Positions 1-8,991 are shown, counted from the first letter of the stretch. The stretch: 33,939 nt of DNA from Gomphosphaeria aponina SAG 52.96 = DSM 107014 (GCA_016903655.1 JADQBC010000030.1:1-33939), one strand, 5' to 3'. The notes: generated by a model not told the origin, from the sequence alone. Translations and numbers: made by a program.

Positions 1-150
1 GAGATTTAAATGCTTCAGTGCGATTAGAAAAAGCACCAAATGAAGTAGTAGTGCATAGGGTGGGCGATCGCCCAATTAACGCCTGTGGACAGTAGCGAGC
101 CGACTCGTCTGGATGAAGCAGGAAATAGACTCTCAAGGCAGTAGCCTTGT
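1..150 (+). pseudogene. 3' remnant of an IS200/IS605-type tnpB with right-end hairpin
   Basis: Frame 3 from base 3 reads DLNASVRLEKAP, then INACGQ and a stop at 93-95. This resembles the end of cyanobacterial TnpB proteins, where the last zinc-ribbon/RuvC segment (D-x-NA) is followed by a NACG tail. The adjacent frame continues as DSSEPTRLDEAGN to a stop at 142-144, which would fit a small deletion near base 88 splitting the original tail. A perfect 6-bp hairpin (CAAGGC at 134-139, GCCTTG at 144-149) follows, as expected near an IS605 right end or the 3' guide-RNA region. The element is cut by the window edge, so its 5' part is unseen. The TnpB assignment is inferred from recalled tail motifs, not from a search. 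Confidence 0.55.
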
Positions 151-330
151 TAAAGAATAAACCTGATTATTCAAGGAAAGTTCAGTTTTATATAGCAGCG
201 CAAAAGATCTAATAAAATCATTGTGCATTGAGTAACTATATTTGTATATATAAGCCAAAATTTGAGCGAAAAAAGTTAAAATAAAATAACATTTTGCCAA
301 ACAAAATTGAGTAAATTACCGCTAACCCCG

Positions 331-339
331 AAGGAGGTA
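331..339 (+). promoter_or_regulatory. strong ribosome binding site of secY
   Basis: AAGGAGGTA lies 7 nt before the ATG of secY. It is a near-perfect anti-16S match and fixes the start. Upstream, TTGTGC (221-226) and TATATA (245-250), spaced 18 nt, form a possible but weak promoter in the AT-rich DNA after the tnpB remnant. Confidence 0.7.
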
Positions 340-346
340 GCCATTC

Positions 347-1666
347 ATGGTCGTCAGTAGAGATAAAGCTCCTACAGCTCAAGAAACATTTATCCAAATG
401 GCACAAGCAGCAGGTCTGAGAGGTCGGTTGCTTGTAACAATAGGGCTGTTAATTTTAGTTCGGTTGGGGATTTTTATCCCTATACCAGGCATAGACAGAG
501 AAAAATTTGCAGCAGCAATCCAAGATAACGCCGTGTTTGGATTTCTGGATATATTCACGGGAGGCGGTATTTCCACAGTGGGAATTTTTGCCCTCGGCAT
601 CTTGCCATATATTAATGCCTCCATCATCATGCAACTACTTACAGCAGCTATTCCTGCACTCGAAGACTTGCAGAAAAATGAAGGAGAAGCAGGGCGCAGG
701 AAAATATCTGCATACACCAGGTATGTAGCATTAGGCTGGGCAATAATTCAAAGTTTAGGAATTACCCTAGGCTTGCTTCGTCCCTATGCCACTAATTATG
801 GAATATGGTTTGTGGTAGAAACAGCATTAGCCTTAACTGCTGGATCTATGTTCGTCATGTGGGTTTCCGAATTAATCACCGAAAGAGGGATTGGGAATGG
901 AGCATCTTTGTTAATATTTGTCAACATAGTAGCAGTGTTGCCTAAAACCTTGGGCAATACAATTGATTATGCCCAAACAGGTGGTCGGGAAGCAGTGGCT
1001 CAAGTTGTAATTCTGTTGCTAGTGTTCCTGGTGATGATTATCGGCATTGTTTTTGTTCAAGAAGGAACCAGGCGCATTCCCATTATCTCAGCTCGTCGTC
1101 AAGTTGGGAGAAAACTCTATCGAGAAAGAACTAGTTATTTGCCTCTGCGACTGAACCAGGGAGGGGTAATGCCCATAATTTTTGCCTCCGCAGTCTTGAT
1201 ATTGCCCTCATCTTTAGCGGGGTTAACTCGGAATGAAACAGGTGCAATTAATCCAATTTTAGAAGCAGTGGTGAGAGCTTTAAGTCCAGGTAGTCCAGTA
1301 TATGTAGCAGTGTATTTGGTATTAATTATCTTTTTTAGCTACTTTTATGCCTCATTAATCGCTAACCCTGTAGATATGTCCCAAAATCTCAAAAAAATGG
1401 GAGCGAGCATTCCAGGGATTCGTCCAGGAAAAGCAACCAGTGCCTATTTAGAAGGAGTGCTCAATCGTCTCACCTTGTTGGGGGCGATTTTTCTCGGTAT
1501 TGTAGCAACAGTGCCTACATTAGTCGAAGGGGCAACGGGAGTAACAACTTTTAGAGGTTTGGGTGCAACCTCTTTGTTGATTTTAGTTGGGGTAGCAATT
1601 GATACTGCCAAACAAATTCAAACTTATGTTATATCACAAAGATACGAAGGGATGGTAAAACAATAA
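347..1666 (+). CDS. secY: Protein translocase subunit SecY
   Basis: This is the 439-aa polytopic channel of the Sec translocon, which with SecE and SecG passes or inserts proteins through the plasma membrane and, in cyanobacteria, also serves thylakoids. The sequence shows the expected ten hydrophobic segments. The first begins at about residue 25 (GRLLVTIGLLILVRLGIFIP) and is followed by the conserved IPGID plug region. The ISERGIGNG-like signature appears as ITERGIGNGAS, and the cytoplasmic loop carries the RR-rich stretch RIPIISARRQVGRK. Length is typical of the family. It opens the visible part of the ribosomal cluster. In most cyanobacteria rplO lies immediately upstream, but here the upstream DNA is a tnpB remnant, so the element probably separated secY from rplO. 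A strong Shine-Dalgarno sequence supports the start. Confidence 0.97.
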   Translation: MVVSRDKAPTAQETFIQMAQAAGLRGRLLVTIGLLILVRLGIFIPIPGIDREKFAAAIQDNAVFGFLDIFTGGGISTVGIFALGILPYINASIIMQLLTAAIPALEDLQKNEGEAGRRKISAYTRYVALGWAIIQSLGITLGLLRPYATNYGIWFVVETALALTAGSMFVMWVSELITERGIGNGASLLIFVNIVAVLPKTLGNTIDYAQTGGREAVAQVVILLLVFLVMIIGIVFVQEGTRRIPIISARRQVGRKLYRERTSYLPLRLNQGGVMPIIFASAVLILPSSLAGLTRNETGAINPILEAVVRALSPGSPVYVAVYLVLIIFFSYFYASLIANPVDMSQNLKKMGASIPGIRPGKATSAYLEGVLNRLTLLGAIFLGIVATVPTLVEGATGVTTFRGLGATSLLILVGVAIDTAKQIQTYVISQRYEGMVKQ

Positions 1667-1751
1667 ATAGTGGGGAGGGGAAGAGAGAAAAAAATATTTT
1701 CTCCTCACTAGATGGGATGGTTTTTGATTCAAAAATAAGAAAAGAGAAAAA

Positions 1752-2309
1752 ATGAAAAAAAAATTAATTTTTTTAGGGGCACCAGGAGCAGGAAAGGGAA
1801 CACAGTCCGAAGTTTTGGCAGGATACTTAGAGATACAACATATTTCGACGGGGGAAATACTAAGAAAAGCGATCGCAGAAAAAACAGAACTGGGACAAAA
1901 AGCGCAGAGCTATGTAGATCAAGGAGAATTAGTTCCTGATGAGCTAATTTTAGATTTAATTCGGGAATGTTTAAATAAACCATCAGCTCATGGGGGTTGG
2001 ATTTTAGATGGGTTTCCCCGCAACGTTGCACAAGCTTCTTTCTTGGATCAACTGCTCACAGAAGTTAAGCAAACAGCAGAGGGGGTAGTGAATATAGAAG
2101 TACCAGATGAGGTGTTAATTGAGCGATTGCTCGCACGGGGAAGAAAAGACGATAACTTAGAGACAATTACTCGCAGGTTAAAAGTTTATCGAGAGCAAAC
2201 AGCACCAGTGATAGATTATTATCGCCAACAGGGGAAACTGCATGAGATTAATGGGCATAGGCCCCTGGGGGAGGTTACCAATTCTTTAAAAGAGATGGTA
2301 AAGGATTAA
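1752..2309 (+). CDS. adk: Adenylate kinase (short type)
   Basis: It catalyses ATP + AMP = 2 ADP in the cytoplasm and sets the adenylate balance. The P-loop GAPGAGKGT is at residues 9-17 and the AMP-binding DGFPR motif at 86-90. At 185 aa this is the short-LID form: the segment RLLARGRKDDNLETITRRL replaces the long zinc-type LID. Position directly after secY is the standard order in cyanobacteria and many bacteria. The ATG at 1752 is preceded only by A-rich sequence without a clear Shine-Dalgarno, and the 85-nt gap to secY suggests co-transcription. Confidence 0.96.
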   Translation: MKKKLIFLGAPGAGKGTQSEVLAGYLEIQHISTGEILRKAIAEKTELGQKAQSYVDQGELVPDELILDLIRECLNKPSAHGGWILDGFPRNVAQASFLDQLLTEVKQTAEGVVNIEVPDEVLIERLLARGRKDDNLETITRRLKVYREQTAPVIDYYRQQGKLHEINGHRPLGEVTNSLKEMVKD

Positions 2310-2428
2310 ATACATAACAATTAAAAATTATTTAGGATAAAAGAGATTAAATCAGGCAAAAAGCTAGGTGAATAGAGAAAAGATAGTTATCTGACAAAAG
2401 ATAAAAGTAAAAATTGAGGGAAAATAAA

Positions 2429-2650
2429 GTGGCTAAAAAAGACTTAATCGAAATGGAAGGCACGGTCACCGAATCCCTGCCCAATGCAATGTTTAGAGTA
2501 GATTTAGACAATGGATTTAACGTGCTGGCTTATATCGCAGGGAAAATAAGTCGCAATAATATAAAAATTCTCCCAGGAGATAAAGTGAAAGTGGAACTAA
2601 CTCCCTATGACTTAACCAAAGGAAGAATAACCTATAGGATGAAAAAATAA
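2429..2650 (+). CDS. infA: Translation initiation factor IF-1
   Basis: IF-1 binds the 30S A site during initiation. The 73-aa protein ([14 protein letters not shown]..., ending [13 protein letters not shown]) is a single OB-fold domain of normal family size. I chose the GTG at 2429 because homologues begin (M)AKKD or (M)SKKD and a GAGGG Shine-Dalgarno lies at 2416-2420. A longer reading from TTG at 2414 adds five unsupported residues (RENK plus the start). It sits in the standard adk-infA-rpmJ order. Confidence 0.95.
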   Translation: MAKKDLIEMEGTVTESLPNAMFRVDLDNGFNVLAYIAGKISRNNIKILPGDKVKVELTPYDLTKGRITYRMKK

Positions 2651-2690
2651 GCAGGTAGTGATAAAAAGACGAAAAAATTAGCCAGAAGAG

Positions 2691-2720
2691 TTGACAAGAA
2701 TAAATAAAGATTGTTAGAAT
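2691..2720 (+). promoter_or_regulatory. predicted sigma-70 promoter upstream of rpmJ
   Basis: TTGACA (2691-2696) and TAGAAT (2715-2720) are separated by 18 nt. They lie about 30 nt upstream of rpmJ and could give an internal start for the rpmJ-rpsM-rpsK stretch. Sequence-based prediction only. Confidence 0.5.
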
Positions 2721-2751
2721 AAAAGGCTTGGAGAGTTAGCGCCAAAAAGGA

Positions 2752-2865
2752 ATGAAAGTAAGAGCATCAGTGAAAAAAATGTGTGATAAATGTCGCGTAA
2801 TTAAAAGACGGGGCAGAGTTATGGTGATTTGCACAAACCCAAAGCATAAGCAACGCCAGGGTTAG
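2752..2865 (+). CDS. rpmJ: 50S ribosomal protein L36 (bL36)
   Basis: This 37-aa protein, [20 protein letters not shown]..., ends KHKQRQG. The zinc-ribbon ligands are present: Cys11, Cys14, Cys27 and His32 (C-x2-C...C-x4-H), so it is the zinc-binding C+ form. It stabilises 23S rRNA near the peptidyl-transferase region. The start is the only ATG in frame. It lies between infA and rpsM, as in other bacteria. A 198-nt gap follows in which I see no gene. Confidence 0.96.
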   Translation: MKVRASVKKMCDKCRVIKRRGRVMVICTNPKHKQRQG

Positions 2866-3063
2866 AGAGCAAAGAAGAGCAATTGTGAAGGAAGATAGCA
2901 GCGAAGTGAGCAAGCACTCGGTGAATAGCACTCTGAGGAAGAGAAAAGGTCAGAATTAGGTCTTCAGTGGCAGAAATAAAGACTAGAGCTATTGTTAGGG
3001 AGCGCCTCACTCATTGATGAGATGGCAAGTTCTCGAAGAGAAAAATAAGGAGGAAAAACAAAC

Positions 3064-3447
3064 GTGGCAAGGATTGCTGGCGTAGATCTACCACGGGATA
3101 AGCGCGTGGAAATCGGACTGACATATATATATGGAATAGGGCTGTCGCGAGCGCAGGAAATTCTGGAGAAAACAGGAGTAAACCCTGATACAAGAGTCAA
3201 AGACTTAAGTGATGAGGAAATAGCAACATTGCGAGGGTTCATTGAAACTAACTATCAAATCGAAGGGGATTTGAGACGTTTGGAGGCAATGAACATCAAA
3301 CGTTTAGGCGACATTGGAACTTATCGGGGTCGTCGTCACCGTCAAGGATTACCAGTACGGGGACAAAGAACTCGGACTAATGCCAGAACTCGTCGCGGGA
3401 GAAGGGTGACAGTGGCAGGGAAGAAAAAAGCCCCAGGGAAGAAGTAA
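3064..3447 (+). CDS. rpsM: 30S ribosomal protein S13
   Basis: This 127-aa head protein of the small subunit contacts the P-site tRNA and bridges to the large subunit. The N-terminus [20 protein letters not shown] and the C-terminal [20 protein letters not shown] block with a basic GKKK tail are diagnostic. The start is GTG at 3064, preceded by AAGGAGG at 3047-3053, as homologues begin (M)ARIAGVD. It is followed 40 nt later by rpsK in the conserved order. Confidence 0.97.
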   Translation: MARIAGVDLPRDKRVEIGLTYIYGIGLSRAQEILEKTGVNPDTRVKDLSDEEIATLRGFIETNYQIEGDLRRLEAMNIKRLGDIGTYRGRRHRQGLPVRGQRTRTNARTRRGRRVTVAGKKKAPGKK

Positions 3448-3487
3448 TTAATTACCTAAAAATCAATCAGAGGAAGAGTGAGAATCT

Positions 3488-3880
3488 ATGGCGCGACCAA
3501 CGAAAAAAAGTGGCCCGAAAAAACAAAAAAAGAATGTTCCTAACGGCATGGCTTATATCCAATCCACATTCAACAACACGATAGTAACAATTTCAGATAC
3601 AAGGGGAGATGTAATATCATGGGCATCAGCAGGATCAAGTGGTTTTAAAGGAGCAAAAAAAGGAACTCCCTTCGCAGCGCAGACAGCAGCAGATAGTGCG
3701 GCACGTCGAGCAATTGACCAAGGGATGCGTCAAATAGAAGTTATGGTATCGGGTCCTGGAGCAGGTCGAGAAACAGCAATTAGGGCGCTTCAAGGAGCAG
3801 GGTTAGAAATAACCCTGATTCGGGATACTACGCCCATTCCACACAATGGATGTCGTCCACCTAAGCGACGTAGAGTTTAA
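3488..3880 (+). CDS. rpsK: 30S ribosomal protein S11
   Basis: This 130-aa platform protein of the 30S subunit lies near the mRNA exit and the E site. Diagnostic segments include [41 protein letters not shown], and the end [13 protein letters not shown]. It starts at ATG 3488 with a GAGGA Shine-Dalgarno around 3470-3474. rpoA follows, but only after a 263-nt spacer, unusually long for this cluster, that contains a strong hairpin. Confidence 0.97.
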   Translation: MARPTKKSGPKKQKKNVPNGMAYIQSTFNNTIVTISDTRGDVISWASAGSSGFKGAKKGTPFAAQTAADSAARRAIDQGMRQIEVMVSGPGAGRETAIRALQGAGLEITLIRDTTPIPHNGCRPPKRRRV

Positions 3881-4082
3881 TCAATTAACAGGAGACCTAA
3901 GATCGAAAGTGGGAAAATAAACGATTGAGAATAGGAACTTTTGGTGAATTTTTGTCAAAATATCATCACAAATTGATTTAATTTTTAGTTTCGCTCTTAG
4001 GTCTAGTGATCAATGAGCAGTAAGCCTTGATAACTGGTAACTGGTAACGGATTGCAAACAGAATAAGGTTTCAGGACGAGGA

Positions 4083-4112
4083 TCGAGGATCGGTTAATTG
4101 ACCGATCTTCGA
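4083..4112 (+). promoter_or_regulatory. long hairpin in the rpsK-rpoA spacer
   Basis: TCGAGGATCGGT (4083-4094) and ACCGATCTTCGA (4101-4112) pair over 12 positions (one G-U) around a 6-nt loop, 31 nt before the rpoA ATG. No T-tract follows, so it is not a classical terminator. The spacer 3881-4143 also has a 9-bp inverted repeat (AGACCTAAG near 3894, CTTAGGTCT near 3993) and a direct repeat AACTGGT near 4030. A role as processing site or regulatory structure for rpoA is inference. Confidence 0.5.
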
Positions 4113-4143
4113 GCTTTGATCAATAAGGGGGTCACTCTATTCT

Positions 4144-5091
4144 ATGTCTATGGCGCAGTTTAAAATTGAGTGTGTAAAAACAAAGACGGAGAGAAATCAA
4201 AGTCAGTATAGCAAAATTATCTTAGAACCTCTTGAACGAGGTCAAGGAACAACAGTAGGTAATGCGCTGAGAAGGATTCTACTATCGAATCTCGAAGGGG
4301 CAGCAGTAACAGCTATCAGAATACAGGGCGTAAATCACGAATTTGCCACCATAGAAGGGGTAAGAGAGGATGTTCTGGAAATTATGTTGAATATGAAAGA
4401 GGTAGTATTCAAAAGTTATACAGAAGAGCGCCAGATAGGTCGCCTCACGAAAAACGGACCTGGAAACGTGATCGCGAAGGATTTTACTTTGCCCTCAGAA
4501 GTAGAAATAGTAGATCCTTCTCGATACATTGCTACCCTGGCAGCAGGAGCAAAATTAGAAATGGAGTTTCAAATAGAAAAAGGAAAGGGTTATAGAGCAG
4601 TAGAAAAAAGAAAAGATGATCCAGGGTCGTTAGATTATCTGCAAATAGACGCGGCTTTTTCACCAATTACAAAAGTAAATTACAGCGTGGAAGATGCACA
4701 AATAGATGGTTCTTTTGCTAAAGATCGTCTGGTTTTAGAAATTTGGACTAATGGAAGTTTAAAACCAGAAGAAGCTCTCTCTCAAGCAGCAGCAATAGTG
4801 GTGGATTTGTTTAATCCGCTCAAGGAGTTAAATATTATCGATAGAGCAGAAGAAGCTAGACATGAATTAAATCCAGAAAGCCAAATACCGATTGAAGAGT
4901 TGCAACTGTCAGTGCGAGCCTATAACTGCCTGAAAAGAGCGCAAATAAACTCAGTGGCAGATTTGTTAGATTACAGCCAAGAAGAATTATTGGAAATAAA
5001 GAATTTTGGTCAAAAATCCGCCGAGGAAGTGATGGATGCTCTCAAAAAACGTTTGGGTATAACTTTGCCTTTGGAAAAAGCAGAAAAATAA
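4144..5091 (+). CDS. rpoA: DNA-directed RNA polymerase subunit alpha
   Basis: Alpha dimerises to nucleate assembly of the core polymerase, and its C-terminal domain contacts UP elements and activators. The N-terminal domain is clear (RGQGTTVGNALRRILLSNLEG at about residues 32-52). A linker and an alpha-CTD follow (IEELQLSVRAYNCLKRAQI, then LLEIKNFGQKSAEEV near 280-294), with the helix-hairpin-helix residues expected for DNA contact. The length of 315 aa is normal for cyanobacteria. ATG 4144 follows AAGGGG at 4125-4130. A second ATG two codons on (4150, MAQFKIE) is an alternative that matches some homologues. Confidence 0.97.
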   Translation: MSMAQFKIECVKTKTERNQSQYSKIILEPLERGQGTTVGNALRRILLSNLEGAAVTAIRIQGVNHEFATIEGVREDVLEIMLNMKEVVFKSYTEERQIGRLTKNGPGNVIAKDFTLPSEVEIVDPSRYIATLAAGAKLEMEFQIEKGKGYRAVEKRKDDPGSLDYLQIDAAFSPITKVNYSVEDAQIDGSFAKDRLVLEIWTNGSLKPEEALSQAAAIVVDLFNPLKELNIIDRAEEARHELNPESQIPIEELQLSVRAYNCLKRAQINSVADLLDYSQEELLEIKNFGQKSAEEVMDALKKRLGITLPLEKAEK

Positions 5092-5214
5092 GGAGGATTT
5101 GGGAAAAAAATTGAAGGGGAAATGAGGGGAGGAAAAGAAAAGGATTAGGTATATAGGAAAAAATAGGGATGGGAAAAAAATTGTAAATGTAAGAGATAAA
5201 GGGAGAAAAAGAAA

Positions 5215-5565
5215 ATGCGTCATCAGTGTCGCGTAGCAAAATTGGGATTACCTGCTGATCAACGGAAGGCATTATTGAGATCCCTCGCAACAGAATTAAT
5301 TCGTCATGGGGAAATAACTACGACTTTAACTAGGGCAAAAGCAGTACGCTCAGAAGTAGAGAAAATGGTAACTCTGGCTAAAGACGGAACTTTAGCAGCA
5401 AGAAGACAAGCTTTGGGCTATTTGTATGATAGTAAATTAGTTCATAAGCTGTTTGAAGGAGCAAAAGAACGCTATGGCGATCGCTCAGGAGGATATACCA
5501 GGGTGGTGAGAACTATGCGCCGTCGGGGAGATAATGCTGAAATGGCAATAATTCAGCTGATGTAA
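5215..5565 (+). CDS. rplQ: 50S ribosomal protein L17
   Basis: This is a 116-aa large-subunit protein near the polypeptide exit. [20 protein letters not shown], then [19 protein letters not shown] and [20 protein letters not shown] are family hallmarks. It starts at ATG 5215 after a GGGAG Shine-Dalgarno at 5201-5205. The 123-nt upstream gap is purine-rich (long runs of A and G), which might reduce structure near the start. It follows rpoA in the usual order. Confidence 0.97.
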   Translation: MRHQCRVAKLGLPADQRKALLRSLATELIRHGEITTTLTRAKAVRSEVEKMVTLAKDGTLAARRQALGYLYDSKLVHKLFEGAKERYGDRSGGYTRVVRTMRRRGDNAEMAIIQLM

Positions 5566-5587
5566 GGGATAAACCTGATGGGGAGGG

Positions 5588-6433
5588 ATGGAAATAAGTA
5601 AACAGCGAGTAGCCTTGGTTATTCAATACTTGGGAACAAGGTTTCATGGCTGGCAAAGGCAAGCACAAGGGGAAACAGTACAGTCAGCCCTCGAAACAGC
5701 ACTGGCAAATGTGCTCGAACACCCAGTTACTTTACATGGTGCGGGGCGGACAGATGCAGGAGTACACGCAGCTGCACAGGTGGCTCACTTTGACCACCAT
5801 AGTCCGATTCCTGCTCACAGTTGGGCCCCCATGCTGAACTCCCGTTTGCCTTCGGAGATCCTCATTTTAGGATCGGTGTCGGTTTCTTTGACTTGGCACG
5901 CTCGCTTTTCGGCTATTTGGCGGCGTTATCGCTATACCATCTATACGGCAAAAGCACCAAATTTGTTTGTGCAAGGGGTTAGTTGGCATTATTATTATGC
6001 TCCCCTACGAGAAGATTTGATGCAGGCGGCTTTGATACCTTTGCAAGGCAAACAGCATCTCGCAGCATTCCACCGCGCAGGCTCATCGAGAAGTCATTCT
6101 TGGGTAGATGTGCAGGAGGCTGTATGTTATCGTCGAGAACCATTTGTATATATAGAAATTCAAGCGGATGGCTTTCTCTATGGGATGGTACGCCTCCTGG
6201 TGGGAATGCTGGTGGAAGTAGGGATGGGCAAGCGATCGCCTGAAAATTTTACTCAACTCTGGGTTGACCAAAGGCGGGAATTGGTTAAATACTCTGCCCC
6301 CGCTAAGGGTCTTTGTTTATTAAGAGTTGGCTACCCAGAATGTCCTTTTCCCCGACAACTTTGGTTTGATACTCAACCAACCTTCCTCTTTGGGGATGAA
6401 AAAAATCAATCTATGAGAATGACAGAAAAATGA
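5588..6433 (+). CDS. truA: tRNA pseudouridine synthase A (positions 38-40)
   Basis: It converts U38, U39 and U40 of the tRNA anticodon arm to pseudouridine. The catalytic motif GRTDAGVHA places the nucleophile at Asp56, preceded by [10 protein letters not shown] and followed by the family block [14 protein letters not shown] (here [17 protein letters not shown]). The 281 aa include a C-terminal tail after about residue 255 that looks less conserved. ATG 5588 directly follows GGGAGGG. The stop overlaps the rplM start in an ATGA junction (6430-6433), showing translational coupling. The rplQ-truA-rplM order is common in cyanobacteria. Confidence 0.96.
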   Translation: MEISKQRVALVIQYLGTRFHGWQRQAQGETVQSALETALANVLEHPVTLHGAGRTDAGVHAAAQVAHFDHHSPIPAHSWAPMLNSRLPSEILILGSVSVSLTWHARFSAIWRRYRYTIYTAKAPNLFVQGVSWHYYYAPLREDLMQAALIPLQGKQHLAAFHRAGSSRSHSWVDVQEAVCYRREPFVYIEIQADGFLYGMVRLLVGMLVEVGMGKRSPENFTQLWVDQRRELVKYSAPAKGLCLLRVGYPECPFPRQLWFDTQPTFLFGDEKNQSMRMTEK

Positions 6434-6885
6434 ATAAAACACCATTACCAATTCAAGCTAACTTAGACCCAAAATGGTACGTTGTTGACGCGGCACAGCA
6501 AAGACTCGGAAGGTTAGCCACAGAAATAGCCATGATCTTGCGGGGGAAAAATAAACCAACCTTTACTCCGCACATGGATACTGGGGACTTTGTGATTGTT
6601 GTGAATGCAGAAAAAGTGGTTGTTACAGGCAAGAAAAGTAGCCAAAAACTCTACCGTCGTCATTCGGGAAGACCTGGGGGCATGAAAGTGGAAACCTTTG
6701 AGCAACTCCAAGCTCGTATTCCCGAAAGAATTATTGAAAAGGCAGTCAAGGGGATGTTACCAGGAAATTCCCTCGGCAGGAAACTTTTTACTAAGTTAAA
6801 AGTTTATGTGGGACCTGATCATCCCCATCAAGCTCAACAACCAGAAGAGTTGAAAATTAATACTATTCCTGGAGGAGGTAAGTAA
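6430..6885 (+). CDS. rplM: 50S ribosomal protein L13
   Basis: This 151-aa early-assembly protein of the large subunit carries [20 protein letters not shown] near the N-terminus and the family segments [29 protein letters not shown] and [18 protein letters not shown]. It is translationally coupled on both sides: its ATG overlaps the truA stop by 4 nt, and its TAA shares one base with the ATG of rpsI (TAATG at 6883-6887). Confidence 0.97.
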   Translation: MNKTPLPIQANLDPKWYVVDAAQQRLGRLATEIAMILRGKNKPTFTPHMDTGDFVIVVNAEKVVVTGKKSSQKLYRRHSGRPGGMKVETFEQLQARIPERIIEKAVKGMLPGNSLGRKLFTKLKVYVGPDHPHQAQQPEELKINTIPGGGK

Positions 6886-7289
6886 TGCAAGGAAAAGATC
6901 GAGTAGTTTATTGGGGTACGGGTCGTCGCAAAACTGCAGTGGCACGGGTACGTTTAGTTCCTGGCAGTGGGGAGGTTACTGTTAATGGTCAGGCAGGGGA
7001 TGTTTATTTTAATAGGATTCCTAGTTACATGGCGGCGGCTAAAGCTCCCCTGGAAACTTTGGGACTCGAAAATGAATATGATATCTTGGTTACAGCTCAT
7101 GGTGGGGGGCTGACTGGACAGGCAGATGCGGTTAAACTAGGAGTGGCTCGGGCTTTATGTCAATTAGATCCAGAAAATCGTCAGCCTCTGAAAATTGAAG
7201 GCTACTTAACTCGGGATCCGCGAGCTACAGAACGGAAAAAATATGGCTTGCATAAAGCTCGTAAAGCACCACAATACTCTAAACGCTAA
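6885..7289 (+). CDS. rpsI: 30S ribosomal protein S9
   Basis: The basic C-terminal tail of this 134-aa protein reaches the P-site t[24 protein letters not shown] opens the conserved domain, and the protein ends [16 protein letters not shown], the canonical S9 tail with terminal KR. GGAGGAGGT at 6871-6879, inside the end of rplM, is an excellent Shine-Dalgarno, and the start overlaps the rplM stop by one base. Confidence 0.97.
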   Translation: MQGKDRVVYWGTGRRKTAVARVRLVPGSGEVTVNGQAGDVYFNRIPSYMAAAKAPLETLGLENEYDILVTAHGGGLTGQADAVKLGVARALCQLDPENRQPLKIEGYLTRDPRATERKKYGLHKARKAPQYSKR

Positions 7290-7324
7290 TTGGACTTGGA
7301 ATTAAATTTTAAGGGGAAATAATT

Positions 7325-7570
7325 ATGCCTAAACCTGGTATTCATCCTAAATGGTATGGAGAAGCTAAAGTGATTTGTAATGGGGAAGTTGTGACTACTG
7401 TGGGATCAACCAGGCCTGAAATTCATGTTGAGGTTTGGTCCGGGAATCATCCTTTTTATACTGGCACTCAGAAAATTATTGATACTGAGGGTCGGGTTGA
7501 TCGCTTTTTACGGAAATATGGGATGCTTGAAGCCGAAGATGAACAAGCTGCTGATGCTCAAGAAAAATAG
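7325..7570 (+). CDS. rpmE: 50S ribosomal protein L31 (zinc-free form)
   Basis: The 81-aa protein [20 protein letters not shown]..., with [20 protein letters not shown], matches cyanobacterial/chloroplast L31. Only one cysteine (Cys18) is present and the usual C-x-x-C before HPFYTG reads SGNH, so the zinc site of C+ L31 is absent. The C-terminus is acidic ([13 protein letters not shown]). AAGGGG lies at 7311-7316 before ATG 7325. It is the last gene before a strong hairpin, so it probably ends the operon. Confidence 0.96.
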   Translation: MPKPGIHPKWYGEAKVICNGEVVTTVGSTRPEIHVEVWSGNHPFYTGTQKIIDTEGRVDRFLRKYGMLEAEDEQAADAQEK

Positions 7571-7590
7571 CGCCTTGGCTCAGTTTACAT

Positions 7591-7616
7591 ACCCAGCAGG
7601 ATTAATTCTGCTGGGT
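7591..7616 (+). terminator. hairpin terminator after the ribosomal cluster
   Basis: ACCCAGCAG (7591-7599) and CTGCTGGGT (7608-7616) form a perfect 9-bp stem around GATTAATT, which can pair further inside. It is followed by TTACACTTTTAATA, a weak T-rich tail. It lies 20 nt after the rpmE stop and most likely ends the secY-rpmE transcript. Confidence 0.75.
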
Positions 7617-7704
7617 TTACACTTTTAATAGTTGATTGTATTCTATGAACTATTAATAATTAACCTTTAACATTTAACAATAAACTGATAATTTGGAAGT
7701 TATT

Positions 7705-8817
7705 ATGGCTGAGTCTTATTTACTGGAAAAACTTCAATCTGTTGAACAAACTTTTAATGAGTTAACCCGCCGTCTGGCTGATCCTGAGCTGGCTACTAAG
7801 CCAGATGAAATGCAGCGAGTGGCCAAAATACGTTCTTCCCTGGAAGAAACTGTTAATACCTATGGAAATTGGAAAAAAACTCAGGAAGAGTTGACGGGAG
7901 CAAGGCAAATTTTAAAGGAAGCTAGTAGTGATCCAGAGATGAGGGAAATGGCAGCCCTGGAAGTTGAAGAATTAGAGGAAAAAGTAGCAGCGCTGGAAAA
8001 AAAATTGAAAATTTTATTGCTGCCACGAGATCCCAATGATGAGAGAAATATTATGTTGGAAATTCGCGCTGGTACTGGAGGGGATGAGGCGAGTATTTGG
8101 GCGGGGGATTTGGTACGACTGTACTCTCGCTATGCTGAATCCCAAAATTGGAAGGTGAAACTTTTGAGTGAGTCTTTGGCTGATATGGGGGGTTTTAAGG
8201 AAGCAATACTGGAAATTACAGGAGACATGGTGTATAGTAAGTTGAAGTTTGAAGCTGGGGTGCATCGGGTGCAGCGTGTACCTGTGACGGAAGCTGGGGG
8301 GAGAGTTCATACTTCTACGGCAACCGTGGCGATTATGCCAGAGGTGGATGAGGTGGAAGTGAAAATAGATCCTAAAGATGTGGAGATGACTACAGCTCGT
8401 TCTGGGGGCGCTGGTGGACAAAATGTTAATAAGGTGGAAACGGCAGTAGATTTAATGCACAAACCTACGGGAATTAGGGTTTTTTGCACAGAAGAGCGAA
8501 GTCAATTAAAAAACCGCGAACGGGCTATGCAGATTTTGCGGGCTAAATTGTATGAAATTAAGTTGACTGAACAGCAAACTGAAGTAACTACTAGGCGGCG
8601 ATCGCAGGTTGGCACAGGAGCGCGCTCAGAAAAAATTCGGACTTATAATTATAAAGATAATCGCGTGACTGACCACCGTCTCAACCAAAACTTTCCTCTG
8701 GCTACTGCCATAGAAGGTGATATTGACAACATAATTCAAGGTTGTATTTCCCAAGACCAGCAAGAGCGTTTGGAAGAGTTGGCTGCTTCTCCTGCTACTG
8801 CTGAAGCCTTAATTTAG
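7705..8817 (+). CDS. prfA: Peptide chain release factor 1
   Basis: RF1 recognises UAA and UAG and triggers hydrolysis of peptidyl-tRNA. The codon-recognition motif is P-V-T at residues 193-195 ([16 protein letters not shown]), and the catalytic GGQ is at 237-239 within [17 protein letters not shown]. The N-terminal coiled part (residues 1-100) and the length of 370 aa are typical. I place the start at ATG 7705 (MAESYLLEK). A reading from TTG 7693 adds four residues and lacks support. It lies 88 nt beyond the hairpin that follows rpmE, so it probably has its own promoter. Confidence 0.97.
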   Translation: MAESYLLEKLQSVEQTFNELTRRLADPELATKPDEMQRVAKIRSSLEETVNTYGNWKKTQEELTGARQILKEASSDPEMREMAALEVEELEEKVAALEKKLKILLLPRDPNDERNIMLEIRAGTGGDEASIWAGDLVRLYSRYAESQNWKVKLLSESLADMGGFKEAILEITGDMVYSKLKFEAGVHRVQRVPVTEAGGRVHTSTATVAIMPEVDEVEVKIDPKDVEMTTARSGGAGGQNVNKVETAVDLMHKPTGIRVFCTEERSQLKNRERAMQILRAKLYEIKLTEQQTEVTTRRRSQVGTGARSEKIRTYNYKDNRVTDHRLNQNFPLATAIEGDIDNIIQGCISQDQQERLEELAASPATAEALI

Positions 8818-8838
8818 TTGTTGCATTAATGTCTGGAA

Positions 8839-8984
8839 GGCGTTGCTGAATTGATTTATGAAATATATATTTACAAAAGGCTTTTATACAACCATCAACC
8901 ATCAACCATCAACAACTAATAACCCAACTCAAACCCTCTTCCCACTCCCTGTATGGGTGCGTCATGGGGACTTTCAGCAACGCC
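8839..8984. mobile_element. MITE-like element, family GGCGTTGC, copy 1 (with inserted repeat)
   Basis: The left end GGCGTTGCTGAATTGA (8839-8854) and right end TTCAGCAACGCC (8973-8984) are terminal inverted repeats. The interior matches the copies at 21565 and 28355 (ATTTACAAAA, then AACCCAACT and CCCTCTTCCCACTCCCT). At 146 bp it is longer than its relatives because bases 8879-8914 (36 bp, GGCTTTTATACAACC followed by ATCAACC units) are absent from them. It codes for nothing, and no clean target duplication is visible. Confidence 0.8.
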
Positions 8985-8991
8985 AAAAATT

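Noticed and set aside
379-717. Minus-strand frame of 112 codons inside secY
   Set aside because: Shadow of a strongly supported coding gene; no homology and no ribosome binding site.
8014-8421. Minus-strand frame of 135 codons inside prfA
   Set aside because: Antisense of conserved prfA codons, His/Ser-rich composition, no recognisable domain.
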